Positions 30,641-40,734 of a DNA stretch of 49,749 nucleotides are shown here, piece after piece. The DNA lies in the NCBI GenBank assembly GCA_045532175.1, contig JAZSFK010000065.1, positions 1 through 49,749 on the forward strand, read 5' to 3'. The DNA is from Fimenecus sp045532175. Its GTDB lineage: Bacteria; Bacillota; Clostridia; Oscillospirales; Acutalibacteraceae. A program made the position numbers and the translations under genes. The notes beneath the pieces were generated by a model that saw only the letters and a list, made by a program, of their open reading frames with translations, made no database searches and was not told where the DNA came from. Numbering within the stretch: position 1 is the stretch's first letter; the number at the start of each line of letters is the position of its first letter.

Positions 30641-32531
30641 ATGCCAATTCCAACCAAAGATTCTCTAATTCTTCAAGTTGTTCCTTTTTAACTCTAATCT
30701 CCTCAAGAATTTCAGAAAGTCGGGCATAGTCGGTTGAAACTTCCGGCTCTTCAATGCATTTTTTTAATTCATCAATTTCAAATTGAAGAGTTTCCATTTC
30801 TTTTTCCGTATTCATAAGCTTTGCACGACGTTTTCTATCTTGTGCTTTGTTTTTCTTTGACTCTTCATATTTAATTGCGACATCACTTTTCGTTTCAGGT
30901 TTTGTCGCATTTTCTTTTTGTTCAATTTGAAGATGTTCTTTGTAATAATCATAATTACCTTTGTAAATAATGATTTCATCAGGTTTCATCTCTATTATTT
31001 TATCCGGTACAGAATTAAGTAAATATCTATCGTGAGATACCATAATAATTGTACCGTCATATTGCTTTAAAGCAAGGTCAAGTGCTTCTTTTGCTTTATA
31101 ATCAAGATGATTAGTTGGTTCATCAAGAACAAGTACGTTTGAACGTTCGAAAACAATTATACATAATGCAACTTTTGCTCTGTTTGCACCACTCATTTCA
31201 CGAATTCGTTTAAAAACATCTTCATCTTCAATGAGAAATCTTGCAAGCATACTACGAATTTCATATTCCGTTTTTGTTGGGAATTTTCGATGAACAGCTT
31301 CTAAAACTGTCATATTAAGGTCAAGAGACGTAAGTTCCTGGTCAAAATATGAAATCTTAACATTTCCACCCCAACGAGCAACACCTTCGCAGGGGATTTT
31401 CTTAAGGATAGCCTTAAGGAGAGAAGATTTGCCTACGCCATTTTTACCTACAAATGCAACTTTTTCCCCACGGGATATTTCTAAATTAAAATTTTCAAAT
31501 AAAGTCTTTTTGTTTTCACCTTTACCAACCCAAACTTTTAAATTATGACATTCAAGAATTGTCTTGTGTGGTTCAATATCAAAAGGGAAGGATATGTACA
31601 AATCCTTTACTTGTGGATTAGGCTTAGCTTGTAGTTCCATTTTTTCAAGTGCTTTAACACGTGAACCCACACTATTGATACTACTTGATTTTGCAAGATT
31701 TCTTCTTACGTAATCACGCAGTGCCTCAATTTCACGTTGTTGTTTTTCATATTCTTTTGTAAGGGTTTTGATTCGTTCTTGTTTTTGTATAAGAAACGAT
31801 GAATATCCTCCCTTATATCTGACCAATTCACCATTTTCAATTTCACAGATATCAGATGAAACTGCATTTAAAAAATATCTGTCGTGAGATACTACAATTA
31901 CAGCACCTTTATATGTTGAAAGATAGTTTTCAAGCCAATTAAGCATTGAAAAATCAAGGTGGTTGGTCGGCTCGTCAAGAATAAGTAAATTTGGGTTTTC
32001 TACAAGAATTTTTGCAAGTGCAAACCTTGTTTTTTCACCGCCTGACAGTACGGAAACAGAAGTGTTCATATCAAAGTTGCCAAATCCCATACCATTGAGA
32101 ACGGTGTTGATTCTCACCTCGGCATTATATCCGTCTGCAGCATTGTATATATTGGTAAGCCTTTCATATTCTGCAGAAAGTGATTCATATTCCAATTCAT
32201 TTGCTACAGACATTTGTTTTGAAATAGCATCAAGCTGTGCTCTTGTGTCAAAAACAAGTTGCAATGCATTTTCAATCTCTTTTTGCATACTGTTTGAGGT
32301 GTTCAGTGCCTCATTTTGCTTTAAATAACCAACACGCAAATTGTGACTTAAAGATATGACACCATCATCATGCTCCAGATTACCTGCAATTATATTGAGA
32401 AGTGTACTTTTCCCGACACCGTTAATTCCTAATAATCCTATTCTATCATTATCATCGATTGATAATGTAATATTCTTTAAAACTGATTTATCGAGAAATC
32501 CTTTGGATATTCCGTTTAATGAAACAAGCAT
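30639..32531 (-). CDS. ABC-F family ATPase (YdiF/Uup-like)
   Basis: ABC-F proteins carry two ATPase domains without a membrane part and act on ribosomes. In this 630-aa protein domain 1 has Walker A GINGVGKST (35-43), signature LSGGEKTR (162-169) and Walker B LLILDEPTNHLD. A charged linker follows (about 245-305). Domain 2 has Walker A GKNGVGKSS (362-370), Walker B VLVLDEPTNHLD and VSHDRYLLNSV. The C terminus (about 560-630) is a coiled coil. The second signature is degenerate, MSGANRAK (446-453), lacking the usual GG. ATG 32531 follows AAAAGG; an upstream TTG at 32540 lies too near that site. It may be a translation factor or a resistance protein; the sequence does not decide. Confidence 0.9.
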   Translation of the reverse strand: MLVSLNGISKGFLDKSVLKNITLSIDDNDRIGLLGINGVGKSTLLNIIAGNLEHDDGVISLSHNLRVGYLKQNEALNTSNSMQKEIENALQLVFDTRAQLDAISKQMSVANELEYESLSAEYERLTNIYNAADGYNAEVRINTVLNGMGFGNFDMNTSVSVLSGGEKTRFALAKILVENPNLLILDEPTNHLDFSMLNWLENYLSTYKGAVIVVSHDRYFLNAVSSDICEIENGELVRYKGGYSSFLIQKQERIKTLTKEYEKQQREIEALRDYVRRNLAKSSSINSVGSRVKALEKMELQAKPNPQVKDLYISFPFDIEPHKTILECHNLKVWVGKGENKKTLFENFNLEISRGEKVAFVGKNGVGKSSLLKAILKKIPCEGVARWGGNVKISYFDQELTSLDLNMTVLEAVHRKFPTKTEYEIRSMLARFLIEDEDVFKRIREMSGANRAKVALCIIVFERSNVLVLDEPTNHLDYKAKEALDLALKQYDGTIIMVSHDRYLLNSVPDKIIEMKPDEIIIYKGNYDYYKEHLQIEQKENATKPETKSDVAIKYEESKKNKAQDRKRRAKLMNTEKEMETLQFEIDELKKCIEEPEVSTDYARLSEILEEIRVKKEQLEELENLWLELA

Positions 32532-32570
32532 TTTAAACAACCTTTTTAAATTTTTTATTGTTTAAAATTC

Positions 32571-32599
32571 ATTATACATTATTCTCTTAAAAAATAAAA
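32571..32599 (-). promoter_or_regulatory. Possible promoter of the ABC-F gene
   Basis: On the minus strand a perfect TATAAT (32576-32571), with a weak TTTTAT (32599-32594) 17 bp upstream. Confidence 0.4.
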
Positions 32600-32630
32600 G
32601 AATATATCTTGTTATTTATCAGAATTTTTG

Positions 32631-32662
32631 CAGTTAAACTGTTAAAAATAGAAAAAGATAAT
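32631..32662 (+). promoter_or_regulatory. Possible promoter and palindrome of the alpha-glucan operon
   Basis: TTAAAC (32634-32639), a 17-bp spacer and GATAAT (32657-32662). The -35 is embedded in the 11-bp palindrome CAGTT-A-AACTG (32631-32641), a plausible regulator site. No regulator gene is adjacent. Confidence 0.35.
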
Positions 32663-32682
32663 AAAACCGATAGGAGAATAGT

Positions 32683-34023
32683 ATGAAAAAATTATTATCA
32701 ATTATAGTTTCTTTATGTATTGTTGTTTCTTTGTTTGCTTCTTGCAACAGAGGAAACTCAAATAATTCAACTCAAAAAGTAACAACAATAAGATACCTTA
32801 ATTTTAAGCCGGAAATTGCAAATTCATATGAAAGAATTGCAGAAGCTTATGAGAAAGAAACAGGTATTAAGCTCATTGTTGAAACGGCAGCAAGTGGTAA
32901 CTATGAGCAGACATTGACAGCAAAAATGGGAACAAAGGAAGCTCCGACACTGTTTCAAATTAACGGACCAAAAGGTTATGCAAATTGGAAGAATTACTGT
33001 GCTGATTTATCTAATACAGAACTCTATAAGCATCTTGTTGACAAATCCCTTGCAGTAACCGTGGATGGTAAGGTCTATGGTATTCCTTATGTGGTTGAGG
33101 GATATGGAATTATTTACAACGAGGAAATAACAGATAAATACTTTGCATTATCCGATAAATCAACAAGTTACAATTCAATGGATGAGATTAACAGCTTTTC
33201 ATCACTTAAAGCACTTGTTGAGGATATGCAAAAAAATGCTGACAAGCTTGGCATTAAAGGTGTTTTTGCTTCAACATCTATGAAAACAGGCGAGGATTGG
33301 CGTTGGCATACTCATCTTGCAAATATTCCGATTTACTATGAGTTTAAGGATAATAATGTAGATTTGACCGGGGATAAAACAAAAACAGTCGAATTCAAAT
33401 ATTCAGATAATTTCAAAAACATTTTTGATTTATATATAAATAATTCCGTAACAGACAGGAAATTATTAGGCTCAAAAATTGTTGACGAGTCTATGGCTGA
33501 ATTTTCACTTGGCCAGTGTGCTATGGTACAGAACGGAAATTGGGCTTGGAGTCAGATAAATGGTGTAAAAGGTAATGTTGTCAAGCAAGAGAATATTAAA
33601 TATTTACCAATATATATGGGGTTGAATGGCGAAGAAAACCAAGGACTTTGTATCGGAACAGAGAACTTTTTTGCAATAAATTCAAAGGCAAGTGAGGCTG
33701 AGCAGAAGGCGACAGCAGATTTTATTTATTGGTTGTTTTCAAGTGAAACAGGAAAGAACTTTGTTATAAATGAATTGGATTTAATTGCACCTTTTGATAC
33801 CTTTAACGAAAACGAAGTGCCTAATGACCCACTTGCACAAGAAGTAATCAAATGGATGAATAAAGATGATATTAATACGATTCCATGGAATTTTACCGTT
33901 TTTCCAAGTGTGACATTTAAAAATGATTTTGGTTCTGCTCTTTTACAATATTCACAAGGAACAAAAAATTGGTATGACGTAAAAACACTTTTTGTACAGA
34001 AATGGAAAAGTGAAAGCGAATAA
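32683..34023 (+). CDS. Sugar ABC transporter substrate-binding lipoprotein (family 1)
   Basis: This 446-aa extracellular receptor has a lipoprotein signal with lipobox FASC (C21) and an Asn/Ser-rich linker. The family-1 solute-binding fold follows: RYLNFKPEIANSYERIAEAY, ETGIKLIVETAASGNYEQTL, APTLFQINGPKGYANW, VYGIPYVVEGYGIIYNEEI and GNWAWSQINGVKGN. Co-operon malQ and glgP point to maltodextrin or another alpha-glucan, an inference from context. ATG 32683 follows AGGAG. It is first gene of a six-gene operon. Confidence 0.92.
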   Translation: MKKLLSIIVSLCIVVSLFASCNRGNSNNSTQKVTTIRYLNFKPEIANSYERIAEAYEKETGIKLIVETAASGNYEQTLTAKMGTKEAPTLFQINGPKGYANWKNYCADLSNTELYKHLVDKSLAVTVDGKVYGIPYVVEGYGIIYNEEITDKYFALSDKSTSYNSMDEINSFSSLKALVEDMQKNADKLGIKGVFASTSMKTGEDWRWHTHLANIPIYYEFKDNNVDLTGDKTKTVEFKYSDNFKNIFDLYINNSVTDRKLLGSKIVDESMAEFSLGQCAMVQNGNWAWSQINGVKGNVVKQENIKYLPIYMGLNGEENQGLCIGTENFFAINSKASEAEQKATADFIYWLFSSETGKNFVINELDLIAPFDTFNENEVPNDPLAQEVIKWMNKDDINTIPWNFTVFPSVTFKNDFGSALLQYSQGTKNWYDVKTLFVQKWKSESE

Positions 34024-34049
34024 CCTTAAATTATAGAGGAGGGATAATA

Positions 34050-34895
34050 TTGGAAAAGAATATAAAAAAATATTTTCCGGTTTTTGTTTTACCAACTTTT
34101 ATTTCTTTTACTGTTGTTTTCCTGATTCCATTTATAATGGGTATATATCTTTCCTTTACAGAATTTACAACAGTAGAGAGTTCAACATGGGTTGGATTAG
34201 AAAACTATATTAAGGCATTTACAAAGGATGAAAATTTTATAAATGCTCTGTGGTTCACAATTAAGTTTACGGTTGTCTCAGTAATAACAATTAACTTACT
34301 TTCCTTTTCACTTGCTTTGATTTTGACCAGAGCATTAAAGGGAACAACATTTTTCAGAACTGTATTTTTTATGCCGAATCTCATTGGCGGGATTGTGTTA
34401 GGGTATATTTGGAACTTGCTTATAAATGCCGTTTTAGGTATTTTCGGTTTTGATATAACTTATGATGCTGATTTTGGTTTTTGGGGACTTGTTTTTCTTC
34501 TTAACTGGCAGTTAATAGGTTATATGATGGTGATTTATATTGCAGGAATACAGAATATTCCTAGAGAATTAAAGGAAGCAGCAAAAATAGACGGCGCATC
34601 ATCTTTTTCTATATTAAAAAATATAACTGTTCCTATGGTAATGCCGTCAGTAACAATTTGTTTGTTTTTGACACTTACGAATTCTTTTAAACTCTTTGAC
34701 CAGAATTTAGCACTTACCGGTGGTGCCCCGGCAAGAGAAACCTCTATGCTTGCTCTTGATATTTACAACACATTTTATGGTCGTATTGGTTGGCAGGGTG
34801 TTGGTCAGGCAAAGGCAGTCGTTTTCTTCTTGATAGTTGCAGTTATTGCCTTTGTCCAATTAAAAATAACAGGCAGAAAAGAGGTTGAGAGTTAA
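34050..34895 (+). CDS. Sugar ABC transporter permease (MalF type)
   Basis: This 281-aa permease has about six helices. It has FLIPFIMGIYLSFTEF near the N terminus, TTFFRTVFFMPNLIGGIVLG, the EAA loop IPRELKEAAKIDGASSFSIL and NSFKLFDQNLALTGGAP. The start is TTG 34050, supported by GAGGAGGG six bases upstream and by family alignment; no ATG fits. The stop overlaps the next start (TAATG). Confidence 0.93.
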   Translation: MEKNIKKYFPVFVLPTFISFTVVFLIPFIMGIYLSFTEFTTVESSTWVGLENYIKAFTKDENFINALWFTIKFTVVSVITINLLSFSLALILTRALKGTTFFRTVFFMPNLIGGIVLGYIWNLLINAVLGIFGFDITYDADFGFWGLVFLLNWQLIGYMMVIYIAGIQNIPRELKEAAKIDGASSFSILKNITVPMVMPSVTICLFLTLTNSFKLFDQNLALTGGAPARETSMLALDIYNTFYGRIGWQGVGQAKAVVFFLIVAVIAFVQLKITGRKEVES

Positions 34896-35734
34896 TGAGT
34901 GGTCGTAAACGATTATCAAACATTTTATCCTTCTCATTTCTATTGTTACTATCTATAGTTTTTCTTTTTCCTCTATATCTTGTTTTAGTAAATTCTTTTA
35001 AATCAAAATTCAATATTATTAGTGACCCGTTTTCGTTTCCCAATGAAGAAACCTTTGTAGGATTAGAAAACTATATTAATGGCATCAATTCATCAGGAAT
35101 ACTAGGTGCATTTATCAGAACGTTAATCATTACGGTTGGTTCTGTACTTGCAATTGTAGTGTTTACCTCTATGTCTGCATGGTTTATAACAAGGGTTAAA
35201 ACCAAATTGAACAGACTAATTTATTATTTATTTCTTTTCAGTATGATTGTTCCTTTTCAAATGGTTATGTTTACAATGACTGATATTTGTTACAAATTGG
35301 GACTCAACACTGTTCTTGGTATTATTCCTGTTTATTTGGGCTTTGGTTCAGGGTTATCTGTTTTTATGTTCAGCGGTTTTGTCAAAGGCATGCCACGAGA
35401 AATAGAAGAGGCGGCTATGATTGATGGTTGCAACCCAATAAAAACATTTTTCTATGTGGTATTTCCAATATTAAAACCCACTGCAATAACAGTTGCAATT
35501 CTTAATGCTATGTGGATTTGGAACGATTTTCTTTTACCATATCTATTATTAGGTTCGACAGATAAAACACTTTCCGTTGCAATACAGCTTACAATGCAGG
35601 GTGCTTATGGAGCCATTGATTGGGGTGGATTTATGTCTATGCTTGTTTTAGCAATTATCCCAATAATCATATTTTATTTATTCTGTCAAAAGTATATTAT
35701 TAAAGGCGTTATTGACGGCGCTGTAAAAGGTTAA
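34895..35734 (+). CDS. Sugar ABC transporter permease (MalG type)
   Basis: This is the second channel subunit (279 aa, six helices). It has SIVFLFPLYLVLVNSFKSK, SAWFITRVKTKLNRLIYYL, VPFQMVMFTMTDICYKLGL, the EAA loop MPREIEEAAMIDGCNPIKTF and AILNAMWIWNDFLLPYLL. It starts on the last base of the malF-type stop and is followed by the ATPase after 9 bp. Confidence 0.94.
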   Translation: MSGRKRLSNILSFSFLLLLSIVFLFPLYLVLVNSFKSKFNIISDPFSFPNEETFVGLENYINGINSSGILGAFIRTLIITVGSVLAIVVFTSMSAWFITRVKTKLNRLIYYLFLFSMIVPFQMVMFTMTDICYKLGLNTVLGIIPVYLGFGSGLSVFMFSGFVKGMPREIEEAAMIDGCNPIKTFFYVVFPILKPTAITVAILNAMWIWNDFLLPYLLLGSTDKTLSVAIQLTMQGAYGAIDWGGFMSMLVLAIIPIIIFYLFCQKYIIKGVIDGAVKG

Positions 35735-35743
35735 GGTGATTTA

Positions 35744-36841
35744 GTGGCATCAATAACATTATCAAATATTAAAAAAACCTATGAGGACGGCGTAACGGTA
35801 ATTGATAAGCTTAATCTTGAGATAAAGGATAAGGAATTTATTATTCTCGTTGGCCCATCAGGATGCGGAAAATCAACAACACTCAGAATGATTGCGGGCT
35901 TAGAAGAAATTACAGATGGTGAATTAAAAATAGGAGATAGGGTAGTAAATAATGTTTCGCCCAAGGACAGGGATATTGCCATGGTTTTTCAAAGCTACGC
36001 ACTTTATCCTCATATGAGTGTATATAAGAATATGGCTTTTGGATTAAAAAACAGAAAAGTTCCAAAAAGTGAAATAGACAAAAAAGTATTAGCAGCGGCA
36101 AAAATGTTAGATATTGAGGATTATCTTAACAGAAAACCTCGAGCATTGTCAGGCGGACAACGACAAAGAGTTGCACTTGGCAGAGCTATGGTCAGAGAAC
36201 CGGCTGTGTTTTTATTGGATGAACCATTATCAAATCTCGATGCAAAACTTCGTACGGAAATGAGAAATCGTATCTCTATGCTTCACAAGGAACTGGAAAC
36301 TACCTTTGTATATGTTACTCATGACCAGACAGAGGCTATGACAATGGCGGACAGAATAGTTGTTATGAGAGATGGTATTGTTCAACAATTTGATACACCT
36401 CAAATGCTGTATAACCATCCTAAGAATATGTTTGTTGCAGGCTTTATCGGTTCTCCGCAGATGAATTTTATTGATTGTAAAGTAAAAAAGAAAAACGAAA
36501 GATATATATTACTTTTCAACAATTATGAAATAAAACTTCCCCAAAGAATGAATGACTATCTGATTATGTATGAAAATAAAGAAGTTGTTTTAGGAATAAG
36601 GCCTGAAAATTTATCTATTGTAAATGACGACAATACAATTAATTCCTTTGATTTGTATATTGATATCGTTGAAATGACAGGGGCGGATTATTTTCTTTAC
36701 GGAACATTAAATGATAAAAAAATAATAGCAAATATATCATCCAATAATGCAATATTGAGTAATAAAAGTTATAAATTTCAAATTGATATTGACAGAATTC
36801 ATATCTTTGATAAAATCAATGAAAGACTTATATGTGATTGA
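35744..36841 (+). CDS. Sugar ABC transporter ATPase (MsmK/UgpC/MalK type)
   Basis: This 365-aa ATPase has Walker A GPSGCGKSTT, Q-loop MVFQSYALYPHMSVY, signature LSGGQRQRVALGRAMVR, Walker B VFLLDEPLSNLD and H-loop VTHDQTEAMTMADR. A C-terminal TOBE/regulatory domain (about 240-365) includes LGIRPENLSIV. The start is GTG 35744 behind AAGGTGAT. Many Gram-positive sugar importers share a distant ATPase; here one is supplied in the operon. Confidence 0.95.
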   Translation: MASITLSNIKKTYEDGVTVIDKLNLEIKDKEFIILVGPSGCGKSTTLRMIAGLEEITDGELKIGDRVVNNVSPKDRDIAMVFQSYALYPHMSVYKNMAFGLKNRKVPKSEIDKKVLAAAKMLDIEDYLNRKPRALSGGQRQRVALGRAMVREPAVFLLDEPLSNLDAKLRTEMRNRISMLHKELETTFVYVTHDQTEAMTMADRIVVMRDGIVQQFDTPQMLYNHPKNMFVAGFIGSPQMNFIDCKVKKKNERYILLFNNYEIKLPQRMNDYLIMYENKEVVLGIRPENLSIVNDDNTINSFDLYIDIVEMTGADYFLYGTLNDKKIIANISSNNAILSNKSYKFQIDIDRIHIFDKINERLICD

Positions 36842-36882
36842 CTTTTTGATAAAAAAATTATATAGTTTTGTCAGGTGATTTT

Positions 36883-38379
36883 ATGAGAACAAGTGGTGTT
36901 TTAATGCACATTTCCTCTTTGCCGGGTAATACAGGAATTGGCACTTTAGGTAAAGAAGCATATAAATTTGTTGATTTTTTGAAATCTGCAGGTCAGACTT
37001 ACTGGCAGGTTTTACCGTTGTGTCCGACAAGCTATGGTGATTCGCCTTATCAGTCATTTTCTACTTTTGCAGGTAATCCTTTTTTTATTGATTTTTATTC
37101 ACTTTGTGATGACGGATTATTAACTAATAAAGACTTTGAAAATATTGATTGGGGTGAAAATCCCGAAAGAATTGATTTTGAAAAAGTATACAGAAACAGG
37201 TTTTCAGTTTTAAGAAAGGCATATAAAGTCTTTGATAAGAATAATTCTGATTATAAAACCTTTTGTAATAAAAATGAGTTTTGGCTAGATGATTTTGCTC
37301 TGTATATGGCAATTAAAGAAGTAAACCTTGGCAAGCCCTGGAAAGAATGGAATACAGACATTAAGCTTCGTAAAAAGAATGTTATTTCATCCATGAAAAA
37401 AGAGTTTGAAGATGAAGTTGAATTTTATAAAACGATTCAGTTTTTCTTTTTTGAACAATGGTTTGATTTAAAAAATTATGCCAACGAAAACGGTATTAAA
37501 ATTATAGGCGATATACCCATTTATGTTGCAGATGACAGTGCTGATGTATGGGCAAATCCAAAACAATTTTTACTTGACGATGATTGTAATCCAATTGAAG
37601 TGGCAGGTTGTCCGCCAGATGCTTTTTCTGATGAGGGTCAATTATGGGGAAATCCCCTTTATAACTGGGAATATATGAAGAAAGACGGATATTCCTGGTG
37701 GAAAAAACGCATTGAGCATCTTTGCAATATGTGTGATGTAATTCGTATTGACCATTTCAGAGGATTTGAATCATATTATTCTATTCCTGCCGACTCAAAA
37801 ACCGCAAAAATCGGTGAATGGAGGAAAGGTCCGGGTGTTGAATTCTTCCGTGAGATTGAGCGTGATTTGGGTAAAAAGAATATCATTGCGGAAGATTTAG
37901 GTTTTTTAACACCGGCAGTTAAAAAAATGCTTAAGCAAAGCAAGTATCCCGGAATGAAGGTTTTGCAATTTGCTTTTGATACTGATGAAGAAAATGATTA
38001 CCTTCTTCATAATTTTACAAAAAATTCAGTTGCTTATGCCGGTACACACGATAATGATACGATTATCGGTTATATGACTAAAACTGCTCCGAGAAAGACA
38101 CGTAAAAGAGCAAAAGAATATCTCAGATTAACACGAAGAGAAGGGTATAATTGGGGATTTATGAAAGCGGTTTGGTCAAGCAATTCGGATACCGCCATTG
38201 TTACTATGCAAGACCTTTTAGGACTTGGAAATGAAGCAAGAATGAATTTCCCGTCAACAACAAAAGATAACTGGCAATGGCGAGCTAAATCTGATTATAT
38301 TACTGATGAGCTTACTGAAAAAGTCAGATATTATACAGAGTTGTATCAAAGAATACCTACAAAGAAAAGAGTTAAATAA
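36883..38379 (+). CDS. malQ: 4-alpha-glucanotransferase (GH77, amylomaltase)
   Basis: MalQ disproportionates maltodextrins, transferring alpha-1,4-glucan segments and releasing glucose. The 498-aa protein has RTSGVLMHISSLPGNTGIGT, YWQVLPLCPTSYGDSPYQSF, IIGDIPIYVADDSADVWANP, GCPPDAFSDEGQLWGNPLYN, the catalytic Asp nucleophile in VIRIDHFRGFE, Glu in IIAEDLG and AYAGTHDNDTI. ATG 36883 follows AGGTGAT; a GTG at 36868 is upstream of that site. It is followed immediately by glgP (TAA directly before ATG). It is cytoplasmic. Confidence 0.97.
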   Translation: MRTSGVLMHISSLPGNTGIGTLGKEAYKFVDFLKSAGQTYWQVLPLCPTSYGDSPYQSFSTFAGNPFFIDFYSLCDDGLLTNKDFENIDWGENPERIDFEKVYRNRFSVLRKAYKVFDKNNSDYKTFCNKNEFWLDDFALYMAIKEVNLGKPWKEWNTDIKLRKKNVISSMKKEFEDEVEFYKTIQFFFFEQWFDLKNYANENGIKIIGDIPIYVADDSADVWANPKQFLLDDDCNPIEVAGCPPDAFSDEGQLWGNPLYNWEYMKKDGYSWWKKRIEHLCNMCDVIRIDHFRGFESYYSIPADSKTAKIGEWRKGPGVEFFREIERDLGKKNIIAEDLGFLTPAVKKMLKQSKYPGMKVLQFAFDTDEENDYLLHNFTKNSVAYAGTHDNDTIIGYMTKTAPRKTRKRAKEYLRLTRREGYNWGFMKAVWSSNSDTAIVTMQDLLGLGNEARMNFPSTTKDNWQWRAKSDYITDELTEKVRYYTELYQRIPTKKRVK

Positions 38380-40728
38380 ATGTCACAGATTGTAAACGAA
38401 GCAATAATGCTTTCAAAAAGTAAATATTTAAAAGATATCAAAGAGTTAAGCTCTTATGAATTACACGATGTCATTTCGTCTGCGGTTATGTCCTCTATTT
38501 CAGACAATTGGCAAAAAAGCCGAAATAAGAGGATAAAAAACCGAACTGCATTTTATTTTTCTGCGGAATTTCTTGTGGGACGTTCAATATATAATAACCT
38601 TGTTTCATTGGGCATTTACGATGAGCTTGAAAATGAATTAAACGAATATGGTGTATCATTAAAGGCTCTTGAAGATGTTGAAGATGCTGCCCTTGGTAAC
38701 GGCGGTTTAGGTCGTCTTGCAGCGTGTTTTCTTGATAGTGCAGCAACACTTGATATACCACTTAACGGCTATGGCATCCGTTATAAATACGGCCTTTTCA
38801 AGCAGGATATTGTAAATGGTTTTCAGACAGAAACCGCCGATGACTGGACAAGATGGGGTGACCCTTGGTCAAAGCGAATCGAAAATGATGCTGTAACAGT
38901 CGATTTTAAAGATATGTCTGTCAAAGCTGTACCTTATGATATGCCGATTATAGGATATGGTACGAATAATATCGGTACGTTAAGACTCTGGCAGAGTGAG
39001 TCCCTCATGCCATTCGATTTTGATTTGTTCAATTCACAAAAATATGACAAATCAGTTGCTTTGAAAAACAGAGCCGAAGACATTTCAAGAGTACTTTATC
39101 CGAATGATGACAACAATGAGGGTAAAAAACTACGACTTAAACAGCAGTATTTCTTTTCAAGTGCATCACTGCAGGATATTATAAGAAAATACAAGAATAT
39201 TCATGGTAATGATTTTACAAAGTTTGCAGATTTTGTAACAATTCAGCTTAATGACACACATCCTGTAATTTCGATTCCTGAACTTATTCGACTTCTAACA
39301 GAAAACGAGGGTGTTAAGTTTGATGTTGCTTTTGAAATTACTAAAAATGTGTTCAATTATACAAACCATACCATTATGCAAGAGGCTCTTGAAAAGTGGG
39401 ATTTAAAGATTGTACGTGAAACAATCCCACAAGTTGTTGATATTATTAAACAACTTGATAAGATGCTTGAAAAAGAGCTTAAACTTGCAAAGATTGATAA
39501 AGAAAAAGCCGATAAAATGCAGATAATTCAGGATAAACGAGTACACATGGCTTATCTTGCAATTTTCTGTTCTAAATACGTAAACGGCGTAGCTCGTATT
39601 CATACTGATATTCTTAAAACGGATGTTTTAAAAGATTGGTATGAACTCTATCCCGAAAAATTCCAAAATAAGACAAACGGAATTACTCAAAGACGATGGC
39701 TTTTGCTTTGTAATCGTGAACTTTCTGCACTTGTTACAGAACTTTTAGGTAGTAGTGAGTGGGTAACTGACCTTGATAAACTCAAGGAACTTGAAAAGTA
39801 TGCAGATGATGAAAATGTTCTTAACCGTTTCATAGAGATAAAAGAAATAAAGAAAAAACAGTTGGTTGAGTATATAAAAGTTCATGATGGTGTGGAAATC
39901 GACGAAAACTCAATTTTTGATATTCAGATTAAACGACTTCACGAGTATAAGCGTCAGTTCCTCAACGCACTTGCAATTCTTGAGTTATACTTTGAAATAA
40001 AAGAGGGTACGCTCACAGATTTTGTCCCTACAACTTTTATTTTTGGTGCAAAATCTGCTCCCGGATATGCTCGTGCAAAGGGTATAATAAAGCTTATCAA
40101 CGAAATTGCAAAGCTTATTGAAAATGATAAAAAGGTTTCGCAGTATATCAAGGTTGTTTTTGTTAAGAATTACAATGTTTCTTATGCCGAAAAACTTGTA
40201 GCCGCCGCGGATGTCAGCGAACAGATTTCAACTGCGGGTACAGAGGCAAGCGGAACGGGTAATATGAAGCTTATGCTCAACGGTGCTGTAACTCTTGGCA
40301 CTTATGATGGTGCAAACATTGAAATTGTTGAAGAAGCGGGGGAAGAGAATAACTATATTTTCGGTGCTCGTGTAGAAGACGTTGAAAAGGTAAAAGACTA
40401 TTATTCTTCTGAAAATCTCTATGAGAATGACGAGAAAATTCAACGTGTGCTTGATGCCCTTGTTGACGGCACTCTTAAAGATGGCAGAACAAAAATATTT
40501 AAAGAACTTTACGATTCAATTCTTAAAGGTGCGTCTTGGCACGAGCCTGACCATTACTATTTGCTTCTCGATTTTAACGATTATCTTGAAACAAAGAAAA
40601 GAGTCAACGCTGACTATAAGAACAAAAAAGAGTTTTATAAAAAATGTTGGCTTAATATGTGTAATGCAGGTAAATTCTCATCAGATAGAACAATAAGGGA
40701 ATATGCAATGGATATTTGGCACATCTAA
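38380..40728 (+). CDS. glgP: Glycogen/maltodextrin phosphorylase (GT35)
   Basis: Using pyridoxal phosphate, GlgP phosphorolyses alpha-1,4-glucan ends to glucose 1-phosphate. The 782-aa protein is slightly shorter than the usual 800-830. It has FYFSAEFLVGRSIYNNL, ALGNGGLGRLAACFLDS, GYGIRYKYGLFKQ, QLNDTHPVISIPEL, TNGITQRRWLLLCN, QIKRLHEYKRQFLNAL and the PLP lysine in EASGTGNMKLMLNGA. The start abuts the malQ stop with no clear ribosome site, implying translational coupling. It is last gene of the operon and is followed by a terminator. Confidence 0.97.
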   Translation: MSQIVNEAIMLSKSKYLKDIKELSSYELHDVISSAVMSSISDNWQKSRNKRIKNRTAFYFSAEFLVGRSIYNNLVSLGIYDELENELNEYGVSLKALEDVEDAALGNGGLGRLAACFLDSAATLDIPLNGYGIRYKYGLFKQDIVNGFQTETADDWTRWGDPWSKRIENDAVTVDFKDMSVKAVPYDMPIIGYGTNNIGTLRLWQSESLMPFDFDLFNSQKYDKSVALKNRAEDISRVLYPNDDNNEGKKLRLKQQYFFSSASLQDIIRKYKNIHGNDFTKFADFVTIQLNDTHPVISIPELIRLLTENEGVKFDVAFEITKNVFNYTNHTIMQEALEKWDLKIVRETIPQVVDIIKQLDKMLEKELKLAKIDKEKADKMQIIQDKRVHMAYLAIFCSKYVNGVARIHTDILKTDVLKDWYELYPEKFQNKTNGITQRRWLLLCNRELSALVTELLGSSEWVTDLDKLKELEKYADDENVLNRFIEIKEIKKKQLVEYIKVHDGVEIDENSIFDIQIKRLHEYKRQFLNALAILELYFEIKEGTLTDFVPTTFIFGAKSAPGYARAKGIIKLINEIAKLIENDKKVSQYIKVVFVKNYNVSYAEKLVAAADVSEQISTAGTEASGTGNMKLMLNGAVTLGTYDGANIEIVEEAGEENNYIFGARVEDVEKVKDYYSSENLYENDEKIQRVLDALVDGTLKDGRTKIFKELYDSILKGASWHEPDHYYLLLDFNDYLETKKRVNADYKNKKEFYKKCWLNMCNAGKFSSDRTIREYAMDIWHI

Positions 40729-40734
40729 AAACTT

